DNA of 64,000 nt from contig FJOG01000022.1 of NCBI GenBank assembly GCA_900073065.1, forward strand, positions 1,157,069 through 1,221,068, given 5' to 3'. The notes below the pieces were generated by a model. It was not told the origin of the DNA. It was given only the letters and a program-made list of their open reading frames with translations, and ran no database searches. Both the position numbers and the translations under genes were made by a program. Every line of letters starts with the position of its first letter. Within the stretch, counting starts at the first letter, position 1. Shown in pieces: positions 11,323-21,434 of this stretch. The stretch comes from Phialocephala subalpina (lineage: Eukaryota; Ascomycota; Leotiomycetes; Helotiales; Mollisiaceae).

Positions 11323-11710
11323 TACGGATGCTTGAAAGACTCGGGTAGATATGTCGTTTGGGCAAATGAAGCGGGAGTCATACAGTGCTGCCTAGAGCCA
11401 TTTTACGACCTTCCTAATCAGGCAAGGAGGTCATGAACCGAACTAGATTATGAACAAACTTTTGAATGTTGTATTCCACTTGGATTATCTGCAAGGCTCT
11501 GATTTCTAGAGCTCAAGCTTACTTGGCCGGGTTTCGAGGACAGGCAGACAACAGCCCATTCGCGTAAGATGAATCCCATTTTTGATGTGAATCTCAACGT
11601 CTAGTATGAAACTCGCTGCGCAGACATGAATCCACAAAAAAAATCTGCTGTAGCCAAATGGCCAAGTATGCAACGCCCGACGCCTCTTGGTGTGGTATCT
11701 TGATCCAGAA
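11323..11710. other. intergenic between two minus-strand genes
   Basis: About 390 nt holding the promoter side of the DUF924 gene and the 3' flank of STRAP. Nothing else seen. Confidence 0.4.
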
Positions 11711-12971
11711 TTATTCCGTCTTCCACAATCCGTATGCGCCTTGGCAATTCTTCCACAACTTGATTGTGCCGTCTTCGCTACCTGTCGAGTAGAGCTTGCC
11801 GTCAGGGGAAAAGCTGATGCTCCAGATGGGACCGTGATGGCCTTTGTGGAGGTCTGATTCGTCTGTTAGCTAAGATATCACCAAAAGAAAGGCCCATGTC
11901 CTACCAATCTCCTGTTCGCTGTCAAAGTCGTACACCTTAGCCCAAGTATCTCCCTGGCCGCCGGTGATGAACTTTCGCTGCATCGGATGGAGGGCAACAC
12001 TAGCGACAGCGTATGGAAGCGTAATGCTCTTGATGAGAGTTCGGGCATCGACTCCACCATAAAAGTACACCATTTTGCCAGCTGCGATGCACAAGACCGG
12101 GAAACCAGATCCAATGTCGTTCGGCTGTGGTCTGATGTTCGTAAATTCGCAAGATCCAATCTCTCCGTCCACGATCTTCTCCTGTATGACTGCGCGATTT
12201 GACAAGTCCCACCATCTCACAACCTTGTCGTCGGCAGCCGTGACCAGGATATTCGGATCGCGAGTCCAGACAATCGACTTGATCGTGCCCTTGTGTACTC
12301 CTGCTCCAATTTCGAACCCGATATTTGCGTCGATGATTTTGTTATCCGTTGCACCATTGGTTTTGCCATTTGGTATACCATTTATGATAGGAGCGGTAGA
12401 AGCACTGTCGAGATCGAAAAGACGGAGCTTCTTTTCCATTCCTCCAGTTGCAAGAAGAGAATTCGATTCGGGAGGGAAAGCGACTGCGCGGACAATGTGG
12501 CCGTGTTGGAATGTATAGAGAACCTCGCCTGTGTGCGTATCCCAGACCTTGCTTTGAACTTGTTAGCATCTGCCAGAGACTTTTCGGCCGTGATGACCTA
12601 CGCTGTGAAATCTGCAGAAGCAGTAGCAGCTGTATTGGCGTCGGGAGAAAGTCGAGCTTGGTAGACAGCGCCCTTGTGTCCAAAGAATGTTCCAATCCTT
12701 GCGCTGTTAGCTGTGTCCTCCGCAGACCCAACAAGAGACGTACCAATCTCCAGTAACACCATCTCGAAGCATAGGATTATTGTCTGCGCCATGTTAGCAA
12801 GCACCAAGACACGAGGAACAATGCGCCAAACCCACCCTTGCATGCAGATATCATGTAGTATTCGTCTTCATCTGGGTTCGCAAAACCAGAGAAGCATAGA
12901 TGCGTAACAGGGCGTGAGTGTCCGTGGCAGGTTAATGGAACGGCAGTTTTGGGGGTGCTTTGTTCCGACAT
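11711..12971 (-). CDS. STRAP: STRAP-like WD40 protein (serine/threonine kinase receptor-associated protein homologue)
   Basis: Five exons: 12971-12836, 12783-12744, 12697-12602, 12551-11905 and 11853-11711. The introns are 46-52 nt and have CTAAC branch sites. The product is 353 residues, close to the family's usual length of about 350. WD40 landmarks in order are [24 protein letters not shown] with [31 protein letters not shown] with VRWWD, and [15 protein letters not shown] with [10 protein letters not shown]. The C-terminus YGLWKTE matches STRAP/UNRIP. In animals STRAP works with the SMN complex and TGF-beta receptors; in fungi it is a conserved WD40 scaffold with a poorly defined role. 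It shares its upstream region with the divergent DOA1 gene. Confidence 0.88.
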
Positions 12972-13719
12972 GATTGCTTTAAAGCTATTGTATTGATGAG
13001 TGGAACGAGCGATGGAGAGCGAGTGTTTCGATGTGTATTCGATATTCGGTATTCGTTAGGTGCGAGGTCGCTTTCGTGACAGTCTGAAGGATGCTTCAAG
13101 AGAGCGAAGAATGTTCAAGTACGGTGGTTTGGTGCGAAGGAAGTTGCGAAGAAAGCCCTTCAAAGTTTGGTACCGTAAGGGAGCGATCAAGGAAGATAAG
13201 AAGATTCGTTGACGGGTCGTAAAGTCGTTACTGGTTCTTGTTCTTGATGCAAATGATTTCATAAACTCCTCCTCGACAACAACACAAAGAGCGCACTCAA
13301 ATGGTATTCCTACAGTCCAAAGGCCCTCTGTGAAGAAGAAAGGAGAAACGAGGGCATTCGAGATTCCAATTTGGGTGACACTTAGCGTACCGACTAGCGC
13401 CGGGGAGGAATAATGTTTGACCGGATAACGATAACGCGGCTGCCAAAGCAAGAGGAACCGGATGGACGAATGTGGAAGACGACTCTGAGTCTGGCAACAC
13501 TCTTTCTTTGTGAATAGCCTCGATTACGGGCAAGGAAGAGCTTGATATTCAAGAGCATTAATTCGAGCAGTACCGAGTCTATCTATTCCTACCATCCAGC
13601 CACGATTCGCCTCCTCTTTCCTACCCCGCCTCTTGTCAACAAGAAGCGCAACAGCTCTCAAGCTTGTCGAACTCTCAGTGCGATTGCTAGGGGAGGTCTG
13701 GTGAACAGGCAGAGCAACC
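12972..13719. promoter_or_regulatory. shared intergenic region between divergent STRAP and DOA1 genes
   Basis: 748 nt separate the two ATGs. Short minus-strand open frames here have no family match. The region must contain both promoters, perhaps one bidirectional promoter. Confidence 0.5.
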
Positions 13720-16088
13720 ATGGCAGAATACAAGCTCTCAGCCTCTCTTTCTGGCCACGATGATGATGTTAGTCCTGCCTCTCTGCTTGCTGCCAAATCT
13801 AACATCCCCAGGTCCGCGGCGTTGCTTTCCCAACTTCGAAAGCTGTCCTGTCAGCCTCTCGAGACGGCACAGTTCGATTGTGGAAGCTTCTCTCCGACAA
13901 TCCTCCTATTTACGATGCCACAATCTCCTCTCACGCTGGCGCATGGATGAACACAGTTGCATACCTACCTCCGAATGCAGAGTACCCAGAAGGTCTTGTC
14001 ATCTCGAGTGGAAAGGACGTAGTCATTGATGTGCGACAACCTTCGAGAGCAGCAGAAGACAATGCCGAAGCACTGTTATTAGGGCACAGCAGAGATGTTT
14101 GCGCTCTAGACATCTCCCAAGATGGCAAATACATCGTCAGTGGATCATGGGATCATGAGGCGAGGATATGGCCAGTTGGAAAGTGGGAATCAAGTACCGT
14201 GCTGAGGCATGAAGCAACTGTCTGGGCTGTTCTGGCTTACGATTCAGACACGATCATCACTGCCTGTGCAGACACGAAGATTCGGATATTCAATACCTCT
14301 GGCAAGCTGTTAAAGTCTATCCCCGTCAGCAAATCGCCTCTTCGAGCTCTTTGTCGGTTACCAAAAGGACATCCTTCCGGTGCAGACTTTGCATCTGCAG
14401 ACAACGAAGGCGTAATTCGATTATGGACTATCTCAGGAAAGAAGGTTGCAGAATTACATGGACACGAGAGCTTTATCTACTCGCTGGCAACTCTTCCAAC
14501 AGGTGAACTGGTCAGCTCTGGAGAAGATCGTACAGTGAGAATATGGAAAGGAACCGGGTGCATACAAACTATAACACATCCAGCGATCTCAGTATGGGGT
14601 GTGGCTGTCTGTGCAGAGAATGGAGATATTGTGTCGGGAGCGAGCGATAGAGTGGTGCGAGTGTTCACGAGAAGTGAAGAGAGAGTGGCAGATGCTGAGA
14701 CTACGGCACAATTCGACGAGGCTGTCAAAGGATCATCGATACCTCAGCAGACGCTTCCTGAGGTAAACAAGGAGGAGCTGCCCGGGCCCGAATTCTTGAC
14801 GAACAAATCAGGAACGAAGGACGGACAGGTTCAGATGATCAAGGAGTTGAATGGTTCAGTCACAGCACACCAGTGGTCGAGTGCCCAGAACCAGTGGATC
14901 AATGTCGGTACAGTGGTCGATGCGGTTGGGAGTAGTGGCAAGAAGGTCGACTACCTCGGAAAAGAATATGACTTTGTGTTTGATGTCGACATCGAGGATG
15001 GCAAGCCACCGCTGAAGCTACCTTACAATCTCGCCCAGAACCCATACGAAGCCGCGACAAAGTTCATCCAGGACAATGAGCTACCAATCTCGTACCTAGA
15101 CGAAGTCGCCAACTTCATCACCAAGAACACTCAAGGTGCAACAGTTGGTCAAGCAGCCCCAGCACCGTCAGGACCTGATCCATGGGGAAGCGAAAACCGA
15201 TACCGACCAGGAGAAACCAACGCACCTACACCAGTAGCTGCTCCAAAGATTCTCCCCCAAAAAGACTACCTCAACATCCTCGTCGCCCGTATACCAGCCA
15301 TGCAAAAGAAGATCACGGAACTGAACCAAGCCCTGATATCCAACGGACGAAAAGACCTCTCCATGAACCCAACAGAGGTCACCGTCCTCGCCAACCTATG
15401 CAAACACCTTGAGTCCTCTGGAGCTACAAAAACCTCCCAGGCTGTTTCCGGTGGTCTCGACCTCGCAATCAAGCTCGCAACCTCATGGCCCTACAAAGAC
15501 CGTCTCCCCGGCCTCGATCTCCTCCGTCTCCTAGTCGTCGCCCCAGATACAGCAACATACACACATCCCCGCGGCGCCAACATCGTCGATATTCTTTCTG
15601 CTGGAGCTACGGAAACTGACTCGCATGATCCTGTAGCAGAGAATCATGTCATGATGGCTGTTCGTGCGTTCGCTAATCTTTTCGAGTCGAAGGAGGGACG
15701 AGAACTTGCCGTGAGTGAGTTTGATAAGATTCAGAAGATTATTACGGCGAGCATAGCTTCTAGCTCGAATCGCAACTTGTTGGTTGCGGCGAGTACGGTT
15801 TATATCAATTACTCGGTGTATTTCAAGTCGCAAGGCGATAGGACGAGTTTTGAGCATGTGCTGGCGTTGCTGGATACACTTGGCAAAGTTCTCTCCACAC
15901 AGTCAGACTCTGAAGTTGTGTACCGGAGTTTGGTGGCAGTGGGCACCCTCCTTACACTGGACGAGGAAATCAAGAGTGCGGCGAAGGATGTCTACGGAAT
16001 CGAGAAGAGCATTTCGACTGCTGTGAGCAAGGCTGTGGATCCACGAATCAAGAATCTGGCTGGGGAGATTAGGGGGTTGTTGAAGTAG
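13720..16088 (+). CDS. doa1: DOA1/UFD3 (PLAA) ubiquitin-binding WD40 protein
   Basis: Two exons, 13720-13767 and 13812-16088, with a 44-nt intron, giving 774 residues (yeast Doa1 715, human PLAA 795). An N-terminal seven-blade WD40 propeller covers roughly residues 1-290, for example GHSRDVCALDISQDG, SGSWDHEARIW, GHESFIYSLATL and SSGEDRTVRIW. A PFU domain follows (about 345-440, with INVGTVVDAVG and YLGKEYDFVFDVDI). The C-terminal PUL domain runs from about 480 to the end and is rich in helices such as ESKEGRELAVSEFDKIQ. Doa1 binds Cdc48/p97 through PUL and ubiquitin through PFU and WD40, acting in ubiquitin homeostasis, ribophagy and mitochondrial quality control. The start lies in a short first exon (MAEYKLSASLSGHDDD) that splices in frame to VRGVAF. 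Confidence 0.93.
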
Positions 16089-16527
16089 GGGAGAGATGAA
16101 GTGGGTGGTGAGATGGGGAGGGTGATTGATGGATTATATGATTAGATGAGACGAGATGATTGAGATGAAGCGTGGAGCGAGCACGATGCATTTCTCTTCT
16201 TTCCAAAAAGCATAGCATGCATGACAGGTAGCTCTGCACAGAAACGAATGAAGTATAGATCTTTGACTTTCGTCTCGATCCCGGCTCACATGTGATCTCT
16301 ATCTTTGACTTTGAGATGGAGTCTTCATTTCATGGTACTATCAGCCACAACTCCTCTTTCTCTGCTGACGGTGAATAAGTGATAGAAAAATTACAATCCG
16401 AGTATAAATCCGGAATCGAACATAACATGACATGACGCTTTATCCCCCAACGCCAGATGTACAATCCCAAGGTATCTACAAATCCATCCTCTCCCCCTTC
16501 CCCTCATCCACATCTCATCACATCACA
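16089..16527. other. intergenic between convergent genes
   Basis: 3' flanks of DOA1 and of the minus-strand copper-protein gene. A run of catca repeats lies near 16515-16535. No gene seen. Confidence 0.45.
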
Positions 16528-17445
16528 TCACATCAAAGCCCACATCAACAATCCACTTAGAGCGATAGGTAAGAGGCTGGGTGAGATGGACGGAGCAGCA
16601 TTTGTAGCTCCGGCGATGGAGTACACGGAGTTGAATGATAGATCGGAGCTGTTGAAGCAATTCGAGGCGTTGACTTCCATTTGGGCGGCGACGGTTTCGG
16701 GCGCGGCGAAGGTTATGTCTACGCACTTTGGGGTTGTTAGCTTTTGTTCTATCTCGACTGTGTCTTCCTCTATGCTCTCTTCCTCCACTTCCAGCTCAAC
16801 ACCCAAAGTGTAAAACCCTCGCCTCGGGGGTTGGGGCTTGCCCCCATAGAACAAAAAAGAGAAGTACTCACCGAAAACAAACTCGCTCCGTGAATAGCCA
16901 CCTCCACCACCTGAATCGTCGCATTATCCCCCACATTCACCGTCGTATTCGCCGGCAACGGCACCTGTGGCAAACAGAACGTCCCTGGGTATGGATTCTT
17001 GCTCGGGCCAACGATCTGGAAGACGGGGACCATGGGGAACGACATATTGGGTGGTCCTTGGTCGGGACCGTCGGTGCCGAATCCGAGGTTGATGTAGAAG
17101 AATGCTGTGGCGTGGCCTTGGAACCAGCCGGGTTGGAGTGCGATGGCGCCGCCTGTCGTTGGCCATACTGTTGATATATTGTCAGTTGATTGTTTTCTAA
17201 AGAGAAGAGGATTGGAAGTGAGGAGCGAGAGAAGATGGGAGCAGAGAGGGGTGCTTACAAGTCCTATTCGTCGTCGTCCTCATACCACCACATGGATACA
17301 TCCATTGCATGCCATAGGGAAAGGTATCATTCGTGATCAGATTGTCTCCTCTCCATCCTGGGTATGTGATGACTGTGTGTGCTTGTACTGTCGCTAGCAG
17401 ACTCGCTATCGCGAGGATGGCGGGTATTATCCTTGAGGAGAACAT
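16528..17445 (-). CDS. BIM1-like (X325 family) copper-binding GPI-anchored protein
   Basis: Three exons: 17445-17259, 17167-16872 and 16725-16528. The introns are 91 and 146 nt and the second has a CTAAC branch site. The product is 226 residues. A signal peptide is cleaved before His (VQA/HTVITYPGW), which would give the N-terminal copper-binding histidine typical of LPMO-like folds. Further signatures are NTFPYGMQWMYPCGG-type sequence, GWFQGHATAFFYINLG with the second His, GPDQGPPNMSFPMVPVFQI, and NPYPGTFCLP. The C-terminus is Ser/Asn rich with a terminal hydrophobic stretch, a likely GPI signal. X325/Bim1 proteins resemble lytic polysaccharide monooxygenases but are reported to lack that activity; Cryptococcus Bim1 helps import copper. 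A role in copper handling at the cell surface is likely. Confidence 0.88.
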
Positions 17446-18923
17446 TGTGTGTGTGTATTTCGTCCCTTCACTTCTCTTCCCACGCTCGATTCAACTGTCT
17501 TCGACTCGGCAGACTCGACTGGAGTGTTCGTCTGGACTCGATTCGCAGACTCGGTAGGACTCGTTGGTATCCGGATAATCAGGGAGAAGGCAACCTCTTA
17601 TCGTCCACCGCTATCGTCGAACCAGGATCCCAGATCGTGAGGTTCGGTGTTTAAACTCGCAGTCGCAGATATATCAACGTCGAAAGGAAAGAATTATACG
17701 GCACCGAACACAACTCGAAATCAACTCGAAAGTAAGGGCAAGGTCAGATGGGGTCGCAAATTCCTAGCCCATCTCAGCCCGGGGCGCATTCGCCCTTTTG
17801 ATCCAGCGCACTCTCTCTCATCTTCCAATGGGTGTGGGCGATGCAGCTGCAAGTGAGAAGAGCGCTGAGTGCAGGCGGGCGGCTGTAAGCACGCAGAGCC
17901 AGCCAATCATCTGTTTTGTTTCGAGTGTGGATATCAGAGTCTAACTGCAACTGGACTAGAATACCCGTTGCTGGCTTATGATTTGCAGTTGGATGGCGAA
18001 TCACAACAGATGGAGGGGTAGCGCCGATGTGGCTTCAGGGGTTGTTGGGGTCTCGCTTGAGGGGCGGCGCTTCCATCTCTCATTGTGCTCGACCAGGAAT
18101 TCTGAAGATATCGAGTGCCGATAGTTGGGTAACCGCTATGGTCCCGACCAGAGATATACCCGTTCAGGCACGAGAGACATTTATTGAATTGCAGCTTCAT
18201 CTAGGACAACATTCGGATGTGGAATTGAAGACAAGAGTTGGTGGCAAAGGATCTAGGGAGCTTGGCATAAGCTTACCTGCCACGACGACTGCTGATGATA
18301 GAAAACTTGAACGTGAAGATGAGTGTTGATCGATGGATGATCATGGAGGCCTCATTGGAGGCTCTTCATCAGAAGTTCATGCGAGGATTTGTCCTACACT
18401 CCTCGCAAATATCCAGCAATCACATCTCTTCCGGCGGTAGACTGTATGATCTCCCAATATCACATCAACTCCTCTCTCGATGTAACTCTCTCCACAACAG
18501 CGTAACGAGCTCAATAGTAAAGTCACGGTCGTAGCATAAATCACCAGATCTCATCACAATCCTCGGCGCCTCGCCTAACATCGAATGTTTCTTCATGGAA
18601 ATGAGTTCAAGACTAGCACTGTGCCTTTTTGATACTTCGAGCCTGGATTGCGGGCGTTTCCGTGGACCCTGGTCTAAGATTTGTCAAAGGCGGTGAGATG
18701 CAATTCTGCCAAAGACTAAAAATAGACTGCCATTTTTGTCCCCGCACTAAGGAATTTCTAGATGCGAGGGGAACTTTGGGACTGGGTGTTCTAGGTTTGT
18801 TGATATTGAGGTGTGCCAGATCCTTGGTACCTACCTTACCGACGTCGGCATACTTCTCGATCGATTGATTGTGCTTTATTTGGATACTACTCAGTTCCGC
18901 AGATCGGTATTGCAGATTTCGAG
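17446..18923. other. intergenic, no supported gene
   Basis: About 1.5 kb between two divergent genes (the copper protein and the SRR1-like protein). Small open frames on both strands have no recognisable content. Confidence 0.4.
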
Positions 18924-19721
18924 ATGGTTCGTAAGAAGAAATCGTCCGTGAAACCGCAAGGACTTGTGCATACGAAAAGAAGACAAGTCGAAGACACCGA
19001 TGGCTGGACGCATATCATCGATACTCCGAAGACGAAGAAAGCGACACCGAAAACTCCGGCCTTCCACGGCGGAGATTTCGAGATTGGGGGTGTGAGTTAT
19101 GTCAATCGCACACTGGAGGAGATAAAAGATGAGTTTGAACATTTCAAACGAGCATGGGAAGAGAGACCAGCCTGCCATGACCTCAAATCGAAGCTACAAG
19201 ACCTGAACAACATCGAAAACATAATCATCCTCGGCCTAGGCTCTTTGCAGACCTCTAGGAGAGAGGGGAGGAGGACGAGCGCGACTCAATTGGCCGCTTT
19301 GCAGACTATTCTCGAGATTCTTCGAGAAGCAGACGGTACGACAGCTGCTGGAGACCGAAAAGATCTGCCAGTTGTACTCCAGGACCCGCAATACACAGAA
19401 ATCGATAAAGCCTTCCTTTCCAGTCTTGGATACAAGGTTGTTGACGATCCAGAAGCTTTCAAGGAGGTGACGGAGGGGAGTTTGGTGTACGCCATACATT
19501 GCTACGGTCCTGTCTACAAGAGCATCAGCGAAGGTCCGAGACCGAGGGTATTCATTGGGACGGATATCGAGAACTTTGGAAGACTCGGCACGGATGAGGA
19601 GCTTAAAGTACAGTTGGATGAGATGGTGAAAGACTGCCAGATCCTCGACTTCCCGCAAGTACGGCATGACTTCTCCGATACAAAGATATACTGGCGGAAG
19701 GAAAGCACTTTTAGGGCTTGA
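18924..19721 (+). CDS. SRR1-like domain protein
   Basis: Single exon, 265 residues from the ATG at 18924. The N-terminus is Lys/Arg rich (MVRKKKSSVK). The SRR1-like fold is marked by NIENIIILGLGSLQTSRR, by LQTILEIL, by QDPQYTEIDKAFLSSLGYKVVDDP (typical 'DP.f...d...L..lG..vl'), and by SLVYAIHCYGPVYKSI. SRR1 of plants affects circadian and light responses; yeast Ber1 belongs to the same family. Molecular function is not established. An upstream in-frame Met at 18813 exists, but the extra residues look non-coding. Confidence 0.78.
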   Translation: MVRKKKSSVKPQGLVHTKRRQVEDTDGWTHIIDTPKTKKATPKTPAFHGGDFEIGGVSYVNRTLEEIKDEFEHFKRAWEERPACHDLKSKLQDLNNIENIIILGLGSLQTSRREGRRTSATQLAALQTILEILREADGTTAAGDRKDLPVVLQDPQYTEIDKAFLSSLGYKVVDDPEAFKEVTEGSLVYAIHCYGPVYKSISEGPRPRVFIGTDIENFGRLGTDEELKVQLDEMVKDCQILDFPQVRHDFSDTKIYWRKESTFRA

Positions 19722-19878
19722 AGAGAGAATCTGCGAAGCCGGGACACTCGACGACGGACTCCCAATTGAATATGGCATCACCGAGGGACGAACATTGAGC
19801 AACACTACAACCATCGCAGAGCCTTGGAATATTCAACACCAAAAGGTATATTCCCCTCTCAACATTACACTCCGCAGT

Positions 19879-20538
19879 CTAATTGATATCTCCAGCTTTA
19901 ACAACAGTCCCAAAAGCATCCGCCAACTCCGCCAACACCACCTTCACCAAATCCTCGGCCTTCACACCAGGAATATTCCTGTCTCCAATCGCGTCCTCAG
20001 GGAGAATTACATCATATCCTCTCTCAGCGGCCTGTCTCGCAGTTGTGGAAACGCAGACGTGTGCCATATACCCCACCAACACCAACTTATTCTTCCCAGT
20101 GCCCTTCAAGAACCCCTCGAGATCTGTACCGGTGAAAGAGCCGGGTTGTTGTTTGGAGATGACCTTTTCACCAGACTTGGGAGTGAGTTCGGAGAACTCT
20201 TCGGCGAGAGAGGTGTTGGGTGTGAAGACTGGTGCGCCATCGGGGACCTGATGGACTATGTGGACGAGGGGTGCGGAGGCGGTGCGGTATTTCTCCAAAA
20301 GTGCTGCAATGGCTTTGCGTGTGGAAGAGACGTTTTCTGTTTTTAGGTGTCCTTCGGCGTACCTGACATTGCAGCGTCAGTATTGTCCTAGCACATTTAC
20401 AATAATGAAAGAGGCGCTTGGGAGAATAGAATGCACATACTCATTCTGGGCATCAATGATAACCAAAACACTATCCTTCGTACCCGCAGTAGACGGCCCA
20501 ACACCGATAAGTTCTCTGAATGCTTTCGCTGTTGCCAT
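19879..20538 (-). CDS. isochorismatase-like cysteine hydrolase
   Basis: Two exons, 20538-20441 and 20362-19879, with a 78-nt intron, giving 193 residues. The catalytic triad of the superfamily is visible: Asp in [11 protein letters not shown] (about residue 29), Lys in [10 protein letters not shown], and the nucleophile Cys in [22 protein letters not shown]. The DAIGDR segment near the end is also typical. The substrate could be isochorismate, a nicotinamide-like amide or another carboxamide; the sequence does not decide. The gene is convergent with the SRR1-like gene, their stop codons lying about 157 nt apart. Confidence 0.85.
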
Positions 20539-21434
20539 TGTGAAAACCTCTGATGTTGAAAATTAGATGATACTGAACTCGGATGCTACTGATACGACTC
20601 GATTCTTAAAAATTATGCTTGTTGTGAAGGTTTATTCTTATTCTTATGCGGAGGGGCAATGAGGGGTACCAGCTTACCGAAGCTAGGAGATGACGCTATC
20701 GCGAGGCTCGGTGATGCGGATGAAAGGCTCTTTAAGATTTATATAAATTGGGGATTAGAAATGTGTTGACAAATGCTGTACAAAGATTTCAAAGTCTTCG
20801 TTTGAATAAACCCGTACTCAATTGCTCTTTTAGGGCATACTTTGCAAAGGCTTGAAAATCAACTCCTTAACACCGATCAGGCTTCGTGATTTTGAGCCTT
20901 GTCCTACCTGCATCATGAAGTTAAACTAAGCCACATTGCCAAGATGCTAGCTGCCTTCATCCCTGCCCGCACACGCCACATGTGATTTTGAAGGGTGTAA
21001 ACGGAGTTGATTCTTCTAAATCTACGTGAGAAGTCCTCTTATGGAAGGAGCTTCGAACTAGCTGACAAATAAAACGTGATGTCACGTGCTGGATATCACA
21101 CACGCTCCATTGTGTCACGTTTGAGCCAAGCCAACTTCGTACTGAAAAACCAGAAATCTTGCCTGGCTCTTAGCGTGTGGTATTTGCTACTCATCTTAGG
21201 CATAGTACGACGCATAGTCGAAGTAATCATCCAGTTGAACCATTTCCTTACCCCAGCTAAGTGAATTCGCCTGAACCACTATGTGGTATTCCTTTACATC
21301 CATATACGTTTCCAAAATTCGATACCGCTCCTGTAGAGTATTGATACCGGCAGAGAGGGTTGAACTCGAAGTGCAGCTAGCGGATATGTTCCATAGCCCT
21401 TGATAAGAATAATGATGTTAGTAAATGACTAAAT
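20539..21434. other. intergenic, contains one copy of an inverted dispersed repeat
   Basis: No gene. Positions 20977-21101 match the reverse complement of 52208-52332 almost perfectly (see the repeat entries). The left part is the promoter of the cysteine hydrolase. Confidence 0.5.
20977..21101 (+). repeat. dispersed repeat, copy A (about 125 bp)
   Basis: Near-identical to 52208-52332 in inverted orientation, with a 2-nt indel near the start and a few substitutions close to the end. It contains a partly palindromic core (ACGTGATGTCACGTGCTGG). Probably a transposon fragment or terminus. Confidence 0.75.
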
